Assembly (NCBI GenBank): GCA_964017195.1
Contig: OZ024887.1
Coordinates: forward strand, 7,298,032-7,362,031
Length of the DNA stretch: 64,000 bases
Reading direction: 5' to 3'
DNA from: Siderastrea radians
Lineage: Eukaryota; Cnidaria; Anthozoa; Scleractinia; Rhizangiidae
Positions 23,849 to 35,783 of the stretch are shown piece by piece (the first letter of the stretch is position 1; every line of letters begins with the position of its first letter). The position numbers were made by a program, and so were the translations under genes. The notes under the pieces are model-generated. The model did no database searches. It was not told the DNA's origin and worked only from the letters and a program-made list of their open reading frames with translations.

Positions 23849-24127
23849 ATGGCCAGAAAGAAGACGAAAACGACTAACAAAAGAACAAGAAAAGGCAGAC
23901 CACTTTCTGAACGGCAAAGATATGCTGTAAAACCAGAGGAGCTTTAGCCTGTCGATGGTGAAATCACTGCTTCAACTCCAGGCATATCTCATGATTCTCA
24001 GCTGTCTGACTCAGACTCAGTTGAACCCGTTGGTTCCTCAAGAAATAAACTCGAACGTGACAGCGAGGATCTTTTAGAAAGATCTGATGATGAAGCACGC
24101 TCTCAAACGGCAGAATGCGAAGGATAA
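23849..24127 (+). pseudogene. Broken N-terminal gene fragment in element
   Basis: Basic start (MARKKTKTTNKRTRKGRPL) followed by SERQRYAVKPEEL, a TAG at 23945-23947, then in the same frame PVDGEITASTPGISHDSQLS and an acidic tail to TAA at 24127. It looks like the N-terminal, nuclear-targeted part of a transposon protein. The family is not certain. Confidence 0.4.
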
Positions 24128-24649
24128 AAATTGATAGATCTACAGAATCTATCTTCCTCAGTCTGAAGTGCACACGTGGGTAAAGGAGGTGAGAATTTTC
24201 CACCTGTTTCATGATCCGTAACTCCCTTTGGTTTTACTTGGGAACTCTCAGCACTGGAGACAGGAGGAATTTTTTTTCCCTTGAAATCAATGTCTGAGAC
24301 TTGTTTTCAAACAGCTTTCGTGTTTTTTTTTGTGTAAGAGTTTGCATAAAAATTAATGTTGTAACAATAAGCAAATACTCTGTTTTAACTTGATGACATG
24401 CAGTTACATCTGTAAATGCACTTGATATGACTATTTTTCTTGTCCGTGTATGATTGTTTAATTTATGTTTATTTTGCCTAATCACTCTGTTTTTCTTGAC
24501 CTTAGAGGAACCTTAGAGGAACCTTGACGTTAGAGGAAGATATGCATTCAAGACCAAGCTTTCTCTTCAGTGTAGCTCCTATTCTGAGTCCAACCCTCTG
24601 CTAGACTCTCTCATACCACGTCAACTCCCGAGCAGTCTAGACTACCACG

Positions 24650-24806
24650 CAATATAGAGACAGGAAGTGGCTTTGAATGCCTTGCAGCATTTTGTGTTGT
24701 AATGAACATGCCCTGCTTCACTAGGTCCACTTATTACAAACAAGTGGACAAGATCTTAGATGCCTTTGAAGACGAGGCATTGGAAGAGATGAAAAGAGCT
24801 GGGTAG
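24650..24806 (+). pseudogene. Fragment resembling Mutator-like transposase region
   Basis: Frame reads RNIETGSGFECLAAFC then MNMPCFTRSTYYKQVDKIL then EDEALEEMKRAG and a TAG at 24804-24806. The pattern of Cys/aromatic residues followed by STYYKQV and an acidic helix is what I associate with Mutator-type proteins in cnidarian genomes. Confidence is limited without a search. Confidence 0.4.
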
Positions 24807-26890
24807 AGACCTTGGCAGCTTGTGCGCACCCGTCATGAAGAAGCTCTGTGCGAAGCTGAAGGGGTGACATATGAGGCTGAAGGCTTTTAAATTGATTATA
24901 GAGACTGTTGTGGCCTAATACAAGTAATTAGGCCATAATTGAGCCTTAAAATTTGATGAAAATAAACTTCTTTATTTACCTGTAAGTTTAAAGCTCATTT
25001 TCTCATTACGCAATATTTTGTCCTTTAAGAAAAGATATCTTGGGAACGATTTATCAGATTGACCTGAAAATTTCAGGGATTGTTGATCTGAATGGATTTT
25101 GTGTTTTAAGCATAGAATTTTTCCATATGATGAATGTGCTTGAAGTTATGGTTGAAAATACATGTTAGTTTCATAGGGCTAATTTAAGTTAACCATCATA
25201 CCTTGTCTTTTTAACATTTTAAAATTTCCTATGCTTAAAACACTAAGCAATTTGTCTGCTTTAAAATGATGCAAAAACCACTCATTTCCAGCAAATCTAG
25301 GAGGAGTTATCTTTTCTCAAGTAACCACTGGTAGTACTCAGCAGGTGGTTCACTTAAATGTTCGGTGTCACGTTACAATCGGTGTTGGGACACAAAATAG
25401 ATTTTTTTCAGAATCTTTGATCTATAAGCTTTACAGTGATATATAGTTTGCTATGGTTTCAAATAAAATCTTAGGTGTGAGAATTTTTTGAAAAATGCCC
25501 CGTTTTTCAGGTAAGCTTACGAAAAAGAGTCGCTAGCAAACCGTGGGGATAAAGGATAGACTAACGATAAAACAGAGCTAAGAATATATCATAAAACAAT
25601 AAGCGTAAGGAACAAGCCGCGACGTCTCATAACAAGAGTAAAGAAATAAGCTTTGTCTTGTTGAAAATGAAATCACAAGTTTAAATTTGGTTTTCAGTAC
25701 CGAAAGATCTTTAAAATAAGTAAGTTTTTTAGTGAAAAATAAGGCTTACACGCCACAAATTCCACTGCATACCTTAGTATTTTAAACATTTTTGTTTGTT
25801 CTTGGTCAAGATTTTCGCAAATCGATACTTAGAGAAAACTAAACTGTATAAAAAACCTGTTGACATGCAGCAGTTCTTGTCGATCCAAGACACAGCGTTG
25901 CGAGGTTTCTTGTTTGACTATTTTAGCTAACAATCATTAATAATCATATTGTCTTGAATGAAGCTAAATGGGACAAGATTAGAAAAGAAATCTCCAAGGA
26001 AAAAAACAAAATTTCAACAGAGAAACGGAGGTCAAAAGACTATCTTGCAGTTTAAATAACCCGTGTTAAATCAAATGGCGTGTAAATAAGAATACTACAG
26101 CTCGAAAAAAGCAAGCCAGCAAAATTTTCTTAACAAAAACACAGGAATACTTGCCTTTTTCGGAGAATAACCAGGCCTTTTATTCCATTGCTGATTTTTC
26201 CTTTTACTTTACAACGGTTAGTGAGAGAAAAGTTCCATTTTAAGAAGAAAATCCAACGTTTTGTTGTGCGGGAGTAAAATGATTTCACTTCAAGTTTTTC
26301 CGCGGATTAGAGCGGTCCGTACGCGGGGTCCGGATGGAGCGTGCGTCATTAGCCAATCAGATTCAAGGATTTAGGATTCCGGACCGCTGAGATGCTTCAG
26401 AAAAAAATAATTTGAATCAATCTAAAAAGGTGAGCACGAGCCTTTACAACAGATTTTCGTTAAAGAAAGGATATACATACAGTAGACGTCTATTTATATA
26501 ATAAGCTCAATTCGGCTATCGCCTTGTGTGCCACTTTTTTGTTCTTACCACATTTTGACGTCATCTGTGATCTACCCACTGAAAAGACGCACGGCAACAT
26601 GGAATCTATTTGTTAAACAAACAAAGGAAACAAAAAAATTGAAGACACAACAGGAGTTCGAGATAGTCAGTTAAAAATAAGACATCTGACAACAACCAAG
26701 TGAAACAAGTGCCAGTTCGAGATAGCGGGGATCCAGATGGCGAGGAATACTGCACGCAGACTTTGAAAAGACCGTACTTCCCGATTTAAGAGAGGAGCAT
26801 GTCTGTGCTTATCGGTTGGCTGGTTTCGCCTGGACTTTTGGAGAAAGGTAATCGAAATTAGCGACTGATATCAAGTGTCAATTTTTATAG

Positions 26891-27105
26891 TGAATATATG
26901 AAACTGAATCATATATGTGAACCGCGGATGAAATAAGAATTAATGAAGTCCCTCGCAGTTAAAGATATCAACCGGTAAGCAATTGTTAAAAGAACAACCC
27001 GTAAAGAAATAATAGTAAAAAAATAAAAAAAAGGTTGTTTATCAGCTGCTTAAGTTGATGTCTTTAAATGTGAGGGTCATCATTATTTCTCAAGTCAGTT
27101 GTGCT
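26891..27105. mobile_element. Foldback MITE (ccctcgcagtt family)
   Basis: gaataattaatgaagtccctcgcag-type left arm pairs with gtgagggtcatcattatttc on the right (27068-27092), and aagaacaaccc with ggttgtt. The copy at 52386-52640 has longer arms. It is related to the palindrome at 56747-56969, which carries tRNA-like genes. Confidence 0.6.
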
Positions 27106-27374
27106 AAAAAAAAAACTATTTATACTAAAAAGAAGGGTGCAGAAATTGTTGATTTTTACCACCAGGTAGTATTTGTCAAAGATGTCTCAACACAAGAGGG
27201 CGCAGTTGTTCGAAAGCCGATAAGCGCTAACCCTGGGTTAAGTGTTGTCTTGTTTTTCTCTTGTTTAAAAGCAATATCACTGCTAATTTTCCGTCACAAT
27301 TTGAAAGCAGCCAAAGTCAGTTGTTACGTGAAAATAATTAACCGTAATCCACATCGTTATGGATTAAAAGTGAA

Positions 27375-27475
27375 TTAAGAATTGACGCTAATCCTGGGTT
27401 AGCCAGGATTAGCGCCTTTGAACAACCAGGATTAACGCCTTTGAACAACCGTGCTTTGAACAACCGGGCCCAGGT
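27375..27475. mobile_element. Small palindrome with aggattaacgcc repeats
   Basis: cgctaatcctgggtt / agccaggattagcg form a short perfect fold, followed by repeats of ttgaacaaccaggattaacg. The equivalent in copy 2 is 52916-53005. Related to the gataagcgctaaccctgggt sequence at 27219. Confidence 0.5.
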
Positions 27476-28699
27476 GTTTAATCTCGGTTCAATCCAAGAT
27501 GGCGACTTGTCATTGCTTCAGGTGTTCGCAACAAGTATTGTAGCGTAGACTACGAGCAAGAAGAACAAGTGAACGCGCATGAAAGTCAAGCGTAACCGGC
27601 GCTTGGTGAACAGCTCAGCACACACACGTTAGGTTTCCACCCAGACTTGCTCCAAGTCGCTTGTTCGGATTATGGAAGGTACGTGCGTTGGTCCACAAGC
27701 GTGATTCAAAATGGCGGCTGGTTCTGTGGAACGGGCGACTTGTTTCACTTACAGCGCGTCACCAGTGGATTTTCCCATTGGTGGCACCATGTTCACGGGT
27801 CAATCAAATCCGACCAATTTATACAGCCGTCAATCACTTGTTCTAACACCCTCAGCAGCGCGCACTAAAAAGTGCGCGCTTCTTACTCTGGCTGGAAAAA
27901 AGAAAGCAAAAACTGCTTTAGATGTATTTTCAGCACTTGGTTGTTAAGCGTGCGTAACGTAAAACAAGCTGTAAATAACTCCGTGTCATCGTTTCTCCCA
28001 CAACAGAGCGCAGAAAACTTTGACAAAAATTGCAATATAACACACATCAGCACGCGTCAAACACATGCACCAGAAAAGAAATTTCGCGGTAAAGAAACGT
28101 CAGCCAGAATTGATTTCCTGCAGCTGAAACAAGCCGCTCGTATCGTAGACTTCACTGATTTGCATCGCACGTTACGCACGAACGCATGAACGAACACATC
28201 ATTGTTTTTGTCCTGTATAAGAAAATACGAGCAACTTGGAGCAAGTCTAGTTCCACCCTGCAGCCCTCTTTCGCGCGTGTTCACTTGTCGTTCTTGCCTC
28301 CTTGAGGAGGAGGAGGGACTGCTTGCAGTCTAACTGTTGCGCTATGTGACAACTTATAATCTTACATATGCTGTGTCATAATGAAATGGGTAAAATTCCA
28401 TTCATTCTTGCCCTAAACGTCCCCCACCCAACCCTGCGTAGGACTTCTTCCATTTATAATTTGACATCGATCGGACTGGTATAGAAAATATAAAAAGCTA
28501 CGGGGGAGGTATGGGACCTAGAAAGGGAGAAATAGAGAGCGAGGACGCTGGCAATGAGGTCAGTTGCGTTTCTTGTGAACTTACCTCTTGCATAAATTAC
28601 TGGAAGGGGTGACGGAAAAACATCATCGCACTTAAACTGGCATCCAATCTTCTCTTGGGCCAAAACCTAGTACAACATCAATGCTTAATGAATCTGTTA

Positions 28700-29278
28700 A
28701 ATGAATTGAATCAAAAACACTAGAGAGTCCAGAACAGTAGATTATTTAAATCCTTAAATTGGTTGCGGTTTGTCCAAGAAATAAAAGTCAATCAATGCTC
28801 CCTACTGATGAAGCGGCTTCAGGGGCAGGTACCGGAGTACTTGGAAACCAAACTTACTAGGATTAGTGATGTTTCCACCAGAGCAATCCGTCACTCAAGA
28901 AAAACTTTTTACTGGCGGCAGTATAATCGGGAAACTGAGGGAGGGCGTACTTTTATCGCCAAAGCTGTCAAACTTTGGAAATCGCTACCAGCTAAACTGA
29001 AAGACTGCCCTAGTGTTAAATCTTTTATGAGAGTGTATACAAGTCACTTTGCTGCCATGAACACTGACCTAGACCATTTTACCGTAAACTAGTTTTTATT
29101 ATATTCATCTCTTTTTCTTGCCTTTTATATGTAGTTTACCATTTATTTAGCGTTTTCTTTCATTTTTTTAAAATATATTATGTAACATTTTTTATAGAGG
29201 GTCACAGGTTCGTCACTTTTTAACTGTAATGTGTTTTACCCTCGTGAAATAAAGTTGTTATTGTTATTGTTATTATTA
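28700..29278 (+). mobile_element. 3' fragment of a CR1/L2-type LINE
   Basis: The frame 28763-29092 contains SLLMKRLQGQVPEYLETKL and EGGRTFIAKAVKLWKSLPAK, the conserved C-terminal end of CR1/L2 LINE proteins, ending at TAG/3'UTR with aataaag and a (TTG/TTA)n tail at 29246-29278. An upstream broken piece (lesPEQ, LNWL) continues to about 28700. 5'-truncated, inactive. Confidence 0.65.
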
Positions 29279-29539
29279 TCGAGGGCTCTCTTTCCTTTAA
29301 TCAGTTTAAGGAAAAATATAACATTAAAACCAATTTTTTTACAATATCATCGAAGTACCTCAGCTATCCCTAGTCGCATGAAACGAAAGTCTGCTGAGCA
29401 GCCTAAATTCACTATGATTTTACGAAATTATTCTTTCTATCTAAAAATAAATCGATTAATTTCGAAGAATTTTGAGGTAAACATTTTTATCAACTATTTA
29501 TGAAAAATTCCACTTGCGTTCCAACTTGTGATAAATTCT

Positions 29540-30060
29540 TGGAGGAAAAAAATTCCCGTTGTGGCCAATAGCTGGGACTCTGCCATTGTTACTACGTATC
29601 AAATCACATCTGACGATAAATTGCGGCAGTTCTCATTGTTCCACCGTGTCCTTGTCACGAGAAAGGAATTAAAACTCGGGGATTGCAAGTGATGATAAAT
29701 TCTCCATGTGTGCCGAAACTGAGTCCCTAGAGCATACCTTTTTAGAATGTCGGAATTTCTTTAGATGCCTCTTTGCAATGGTTTGGCAGGCACCATCACG
29801 CAGCTCTTTACATCTCCCCATATGATGGGCTCCTAAATCAAATACCAGCATATCCCCTCTCGACCTCTTATTTTAAGAAAACATTGCCGTCTTCTCCTGC
29901 TGCAAGTCAAATATTTTTATTCCTGCAAAAACTTTAGAGTTGCCTGTTAACTATAATGAATTCTTTGTTAAAGTAACTAAACAGTGGGGAGCCGAAAAAC
30001 TGGCTCAAAACTGCGAAATTGCTTTTATTCTCCGGAATTTTTTTTAGTTACAATAGACCT
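29540..30060 (+). mobile_element. 3' fragment of an L1/Tx1-like LINE
   Basis: LRQFSLFHRVLVTRKELKLG is followed, after stops, by CAETESLEHTFLECRNFFRC (29700-29760), matching the zf-RVT-type Cys/His segment near the C-terminus of L1/Tx1 LINE proteins. HCRLLLLQVKYFYSCKNF follows at about 29885. Several stops; dead. Confidence 0.6.
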
Positions 30061-30420
30061 CTCCTTTTACGTGTGTGTTGATAGTGTGTGTAGTTGTAAA
30101 TTTCGTTTGTTTCTCTCCGTTTCTCTTTTTTCTTTTTGAAGGTGTGAGTGGGGAGGGTCGATTGCTCTCCATTTATTTGAATTTATTTATTTATATATTT
30201 ATTTTATTAGCATGTGTGCCCTATTTATTTTGCATCTTGTACATTACATATTTCGCCGTAAATTGATACTCTTTATTCGCAAACTCATTAATAATTCATA
30301 AAGAGAAAACAAAGGAAATCACTTCCGCGACGGTGGTTTGGACACCGGATCCTAATTAGCATAGAATTTTGCGAACTTTTTCTTTGAATTTCTCCAAGAA
30401 TTGTGAATGGTTTGAGAATC

Positions 30421-30561
30421 TATATCAAAAACTCGAAAGAGTGTTTCATCAGGTATCCAAACACCTCGAAGTCGGTCAAAAAACTCGGCTGCGCCTCGTT
30501 TTTCAACCCACTTTTCGATGTTTGGATATCCTGATGAAACACTCTTTCTCGTGTTTGATAT
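30421..30561. mobile_element. Palindromic MITE, 141 bp
   Basis: gaaagagtgtttcatcaggt and its inverse acctgatgaaacactctttc-like end, with tatccaaacacctcgaa paired. It is missing from the duplicate, where 54050 reads straight through. Confidence 0.7.
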
Positions 30562-31572
30562 ATTACGTATAACATAGTTATTGGTTAAATGTGATTCTAA
30601 GATTCGTAAGGAGAAAGCTCATAAAGTTTTGCACAAGTTAAAAAAATCAATGCTTAATGAATGTATTTCGCGGGATGAACTAAGTTGTAGTCAATTACGA
30701 GGACTTTACCTAACCGTAATTTTTTATGGGTTCTGTCTACCTTTACCCTCGGTTTCTGTCGGGTACTTTCGCGGTTCACTGGTCGATCCTACTCGTCTTT
30801 CCCTTCCTTATACAATGTTAGAAAAGAAAAAATCACACTGAAATTGAAATGCATTTCTTGGCAGCAGTTCGATTGAACTATGTCTACTTTATAATGGAGC
30901 AATTGCAACCGCCTTGGTTAACTGGAAAACAAATCAAACAAAGTTTAGATGCTAACAGTGATAATTATCGAGGATTACAACGATTGTAAAAATATCCTAC
31001 TTCGATTCTAATCTGGTGCTTTTAAGCGTGTGTTATCTCATTGGCCAAGGTGACAAAAACTGGGTAAAATGAGGAAACTCCTAATAATCGAGGAGCTAAG
31101 AGGAGAAACTGACAAAACATTTTTGTTTCACTTCTCTTCGTTTCCAAACTCTTTTCTGCTAAGAAACCAAGCCATTCGTGACAGACGTGACTCCATTTCC
31201 AGCTATTGCATTGAATTGGTTTCCTGCGCAGTCTGTATTTTAAGTCTTCTGAAGGTTAATGAAGATCGCTCCAAAAATTCGAATTTATCACAGATTACCC
31301 GAGGTCTAGTTTCCAAAATTACTCGAAAGACCAACTGATTTGATACGGTCCCTACGTTAGTTTAAAAAGAAAAAAATCGATCTTCACCTCCAAAAGTTCT
31401 GATTATCACTTACTCATTGCTCCTCTTTACTCCTGCGATGAACTGTGCAACTACACCATTAGAAAACCGCTTCTACCCATCATCACATTTGCATTTCTAT
31501 CTACCGAGTAATAAGCAAAGCGGTCTTATTGGCTTTTCCTTGTTCTGATAACTGACACTGAGTAAAAGCAGC

Positions 31573-31955
31573 TTAGAACAGCAACACACCGCACAGGGCT
31601 GCAAACATCATCATCATCATGTTAGCGGTCGCAATATCCTCTCTTGCGTAGGTGGAAAAGGCACTGTTGCAGAGGTCCAACTGGCAGCAACGCGCTTCAC
31701 ATTCTTTTACTTTCAACTCCTTCTCTTTCTCTTCATCAGAGCAATCCTTTTTCACATCTTCGCAGACTGATTTGTGCACACAGTCTCTGTACTCCAATTT
31801 TTTACCATCTGTCTTCTTGCCCCACCACCTGATACAAACCCTTGGCATTGCCTGGGTGGAATTGCACCAAACCTCCTTCTGGTCCTTTTCGCACTGCTCC
31901 TTTGCGTACTCCCCGTCGCCTTGCCCTGAGCATTCGTAGCACTTGAAAGAACTGG
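31573..31955 (-). CDS. Ly6/uPAR-like gene A, exon 2 (mature domain, stop)
   Basis: Main coding exon of a small secreted Ly6/uPAR-type (three-finger) protein. The exon follows an acceptor ending in cacag (AG at 31957-31956) and begins with two bases that complete an Ala codon with exon 1 (36509-36560). The joined reading frame is open for 144 codons. The mature part opens with FKCYECSG, has evenly spaced cysteines, and ends with the family signature RCCQLDLCNSAF. A Met-rich then Ala/Leu hydrophobic tail to the stop at 31573 fits a GPI-attachment signal. Family knowledge: such proteins sit on the outer membrane leaflet or are secreted, and act as ligands or receptor modulators; the partner here is unknown. 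It is the only undamaged second exon in the window. Paralogues at 45887 and 57607 are decayed. Confidence 0.8.
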
Positions 31956-32192
31956 CTGTGAAAAATCAACAACATATCACTGTTAGATCAACAAACTGTA
32001 TTGTTCAGTAAGGGTCCCAATGAAATCAAGCAAATACCAAGGGAATCGACCACGTAAAACACCTTCTTAGAAGGCGTCTATTGCCTCAGACGTGTTCGAG
32101 TGTAACTTTGAAGGAAAAAGAAAACTCTATTGAAACTACAACAATCGGTTTTGAATTTAGAATGACGCAATAATTATGAGACGTTACCGCTA

Positions 32193-32418
32193 GGGTGTTG
32201 CTAAAAAGAGTTACGAAGTAACGAGAAAACAGCAAGTAACCGGAAAAATTTTCTAAGGGTAAAAAAATAGATATTAAGTAACGGGAAAAAATTGAAAGGG
32301 GAAAAAAAAAAAAAAACGAGTAATGGTAAGAAATTAAAAGGGTGAAAATTGTAAAATAATGAAAATTTTTCCCGTTACTTGTTTTCTCGTTACTGTGTTA
32401 CTCGTTTAAGTAACACCC
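32193..32418. mobile_element. MITE with gggtgttgct / taacaccc ends
   Basis: Left gggtgttgctaaaaagagtt and right inverted gggtgttacttaaacgagta, with gtaacgagaaaacagcaagt pairing acttgttttctcgttac. Lies in the intron of Ly6 gene A. Confidence 0.65.
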
Positions 32419-32470
32419 GTTACATCGATAGGAAACGCAAACAATTGACAAGAATCGGACAAGGTTAAGC

Positions 32471-32569
32471 ATGATAGCGAAAATTATCAAGCCCTAGGAT
32501 TGTGTTATCTGCCGAAGCCGAAAGCTGAGGGAGATAACACACCAAGGCCTTGATAATTCTCACTATCAT
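32471..32569. mobile_element. Palindromic MITE in Ly6 gene A intron
   Basis: atgatagcgaaaattatcaa pairs with ttgataattctcactatcat, and tgtgttatctgccgaagcc with agggagataacac. An orthologous-position copy lies in the gene C intron (58231-58328), so it was inserted before the genes duplicated. Confidence 0.65.
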
Positions 32570-32740
32570 TCGAAAACCAAACCCAATAAATGTTTTATTA
32601 TACACCTACTTGAGCGTTAAAAAGACAAGAGCGTGCACAAGCAGCTAAACACCTAACGGCACATCCATGTGTAACACTTGTAAACAACTTTATTTTATTT
32701 TTGAGCTCACACCCTTCTGCTCACTCTCATGGTTTTCACT

Positions 32741-32789
32741 CAACCTCGCTCCCAGGGTCTCTGAGCCGGAGACCCTGGGAACGAGGTTG
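32741..32789. mobile_element. Short perfect palindrome (aacctcg...cgaggtt)
   Basis: caacctcgctcccagggtct and its inverse agaccctgggaacgaggttg separated by about 9 bp. Resembles a very common palindromic repeat in anthozoan DNA. Confidence 0.6.
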
Positions 32790-33059
32790 GTTTTCAGTAC
32801 GGATTTACAAAACCCAGACTTTAATTTGATTGCATACAATTCTATTCCGAGTTTGAGTAGCCAGTTAGAGCACGTGAAACACACTATCCACTAGTTTGGT
32901 ATGTAATGAATAATAAATTAGACACACAAAAAGAAATTAACCAAGTTAATCAATAATTATTGGAAATGAACGAAAAAAGAAAAACGTGAAAATTACAGAC
33001 AGAGTGGAACTAAAACGAAAGACTTAACTCGGCATGTTTAAGTTGTTTATTCAATGTGC

Positions 33060-33270
33060 TATTATTGTGAATTGGTCTTCCCAGCGAATGATCGCGGCTT
33101 CTTTTATCATCAACGTGTCGTTTATAAATTTACTTGTGCAGGATGTAATGCTTGTTACGTCGGGAAACGAAATGAGCAAACCGACACCTCTCGACGCGCA
33201 TCATCCGTAAACATCTGAAGAACAGGACCTCTCACATTTTTCAGCAATTGAAACTTTCGGGAGAATATCA
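33060..33270 (+). pseudogene. GIY-YIG endonuclease fragment of a Penelope-like element
   Basis: VYKFTCAGCNACYVGK (about 33119-33167), then in a shifted frame SRRAS-, RKHLKNRTSHIFQQL. The CxxC..CYxGxT pattern and following R..H match the GIY-YIG endonuclease domain at the C-terminus of Penelope-like elements. The flanks are not assignable. Lies inside the intron of Ly6 gene A. Confidence 0.55.
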
Positions 33271-34680
33271 CAAACTATTAGCTGAAAGGTGTTTTTCAGT
33301 CTTAGATTCCACATCTAGTATGTAGCATTAAAACCATCATCAGTCTCTTCACACTCCCGAAAGTGCAAAATGATACAGACCGGCCAAAACGGGCACAAAC
33401 TCAGTTGCACAAATAACGATTTTGTATACTACCGTCAAACAGAAAGACCACTGCAGATGACAACGAGGCTGTTTCCGTGTTAAACCACAACTCTAAGGTT
33501 GCATGGCCAAGGGATACGCGCTCTGTGGGGAAAACTGCCTAAATGCACTCGCTGATGACAAACAAAATACGCGTAATCTATACAAATTTAATTACGCCAC
33601 CATAGTATACAAAAGTTTAAAAAATTAATGAATGTACAAAATATTCCAATTCTTCTTATTAACATGTAAACTACGCCAAAAATACAGGTCGGTCTTGGAA
33701 AAATTGTTCACACAGGAACATCGCCTCGGGACCGTTTTGAAGATTCTCTTCAACAGACTTCTATATCTTTTAACCAGTTTTTCGCGCAATCAAACGAGAA
33801 AATTTCTCCGACAAGTCAAACTCGAACAGATTCATTTTTCTTGCCAATTTTTCTCGGTAAAGTCAAAGTTCTTGGACATGAGGCAAATTTTCACGAGTGA
33901 CTGGGTGTCACAAAAAAACCTGGAACGCTGGTAACGTTTAGATTGCCATTCTAGAGGTCTACATATCTTAGGCGTACGTGCGTCCCACGATACGTTTTGA
34001 AACATTACTCGTGACAATTTTAGCAACCCTTAGCAGGCGTATGTACGTGCTGAAATTAAAATCACGCGACCGGCACGTCAGGGCCTGTGATCAAGTTATG
34101 AGCCATCAATGGATTCGTGTAAAATACCTCTGCCAACGGTGAACCTTTCCGAAAGTAGCTGCGAAATCTTTAGGAGCGAGGTGAGCCTCAGGGTATGGTG
34201 CAGCAACACGACAAAAACAATGAGACTGGAGACGACAATGTCTAAGCAAGGAACGTTGCCAGACTTTGTTTTGTATCAGCGACAGTCAAATGTTGGCGAA
34301 AGGGTCACTTTGAACTTTTGATTCGACGAAAACAAAGATGTAAATGATGGCCATGAATCTAACCAAAGTGAAGATAGCGGTGAATCTGACTATAACATGA
34401 TGAAGACGACGAAGTTGATGCAAGCAGCGATGAAGAGGTAGATCTCATTGTAACAATCGCTAGAACTTCAGCTGACCTGAACCTACAAGACAAAGTGGGG
34501 GGCGCAGCCAACCAATTTCCTGTTTGGTGCCAGATCACGATGTAGAAAAGCGGTGAGATTTGATAATCGAATGATTTAGAATAAAATGTTTTCATCCCTT
34601 AAAGCCTCAGAAAATGGAACTCTACAAGCCTAAATTAACTTAAGTATGCTCCATATATAAAACCAACACTGTTGTATGAT

Positions 34681-35379
34681 GGGGGCATTGGGGCCTATCA
34701 GAAACCGAAAAACCGGCCAAACTTTTCACCAAAACCGAAAAACCGGAAGAAAAATCGCTCAAAAGCGAAAAAAACGCCGAGAATAATGATCAAAATCGGA
34801 AATTCGCGATTTTCAATCCCTCAACCCTTGACACAACAGCGAAATATTCATGGGCCTTAGGGACCATTCAATGCCCCTGTTATAATGCTTGCAGCGCGAA
34901 ATTGATGTGCATTATCGCAAGAAAATTTTTGCAATGTTCAACCAAAGCAATCGCTTCTTCTATTGTCTCCATCTCATATGAAGGTGAAACTTTTGTAACT
35001 CGTGGTAAACTCAAAAAGGTTCGTACAATGCGCCAATTGCTCGCAAGGACCGAATAACCGCTTTTTTGTTCATAAAAACCGAAACCCGAATGTCAAAATG
35101 GGAAAAACCGAAAACCGCAGTGGATACCAAAACCGAAAAACCGGGGATTTTGAGTGCAAAAACCGAAAAACCGATCTCAAAAGTGACCAAAACCGCAAAA
35201 CCGAAAAACCCAATGTCCCCCTCTTGTATCAAGGGTTGAAAGATTTAAAATTACGAATTTGCGGTTTTGATCATTACACTCGGGCGGTTTCTCGGTTTTG
35301 AGCGATTTTTCTTCCCGTTTTTCGGCTTTGATGGAAATTTTGGCCGGTTTTCCGGTTTCTGATAGGCCTTAATGCCCCC
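34681..35379. mobile_element. TIR element rich in aaaccgaaaaaccg repeats
   Basis: Starts gggggcattggggcctatca and ends, inverted, gggggcattaaggcctatca; the TIR similarity runs about 100 bp (gaagaaaaatcgctcaaaa). The terminal zones are built of aaaccgaaaaaccgg units (34703-34800 and 35075-35205). No protein of its own; the apparent frames there are repeat products. Confidence 0.7.
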
Positions 35380-35783
35380 ACCCCCCCCCCCACCTCTATG
35401 AGTGTCAGCTGATAGTAGAAGTCGCGATTTGCAGCTTATGATGCCCTGTTTCTCGAAAAGCAAAGCATAGATTGAGGTTTAGCTTAAAGAAACAGTAAAG
35501 GAGTCTACAGAATGTCAGTAGTGTTTGCGTGTTGTCTGCTGTGGCAAAGAGAACCGAAGGTCTTCAGGTCGGCCGATTAGAATATCAGTCTTTAAGCAAT
35601 AAATAAACCGCGATCATAGAGATTTCCTTTTCAACTTCAATTTGATGTCTTAAATGAAGAATTACACACCCAAACTTTTCAAAAGTATTTAGGCTGTTGT
35701 GATCCTACAGATTTTTTCTCCAGTACAAAATGAAACAAACTTAGCAATTTTTTAATTTTTATAAATACCATATACATATCACG

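Larger units (their letters stand above)
23453..25512 (+). mobile_element. About 2.06-kb degraded DNA element
   Basis: Present only in copy 1; the duplicate at 51037-51050 passes directly from aaaattatta to agcttacg, again with TA at the join. Ends show only a weak inverted match (ttaacctgaattttcg / ttacctgaaaaacggg). Inside, 23849-24127 reads MARKKTKTTNKRTRKGRPL with one in-frame stop at 23945, then a Ser/Asp-rich run. About 24650-24806 reads GSGFECLAAFCVVMNMPCF then STYYKQVDKILDAFEDEALEE. The latter resembles the region of Mutator-like transposases common in cnidarians; this assignment is tentative. Confidence 0.55.
22425..31955. repeat. Segmental duplication copy 1, right part
   Basis: Homologous to 50338-57972, including the Ly6 exon at its right end. 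Insertions present only here are at 23153-23434 and 23453-25512. Copy 2 lacks 28575-30212 and about 30275-30560. Copy 2 has extra elements at 54423-55789, 56174-56594 and the 56.75-57.42 kb tRNA-bearing palindrome. Confidence 0.8.

Noticed and set aside
28454..28663. Minus-strand frame with apparent donor (agaggtaagttc)
   Set aside because: Considered as a possible exon, but the region is a duplicated block (also at 22200 and 44450) where the frame is not kept.
31644..31939. Plus-strand frames over the Ly6 exon
   Set aside because: Antisense shadows; the minus strand has splice sites, Cys pattern and stop fitting Ly6.
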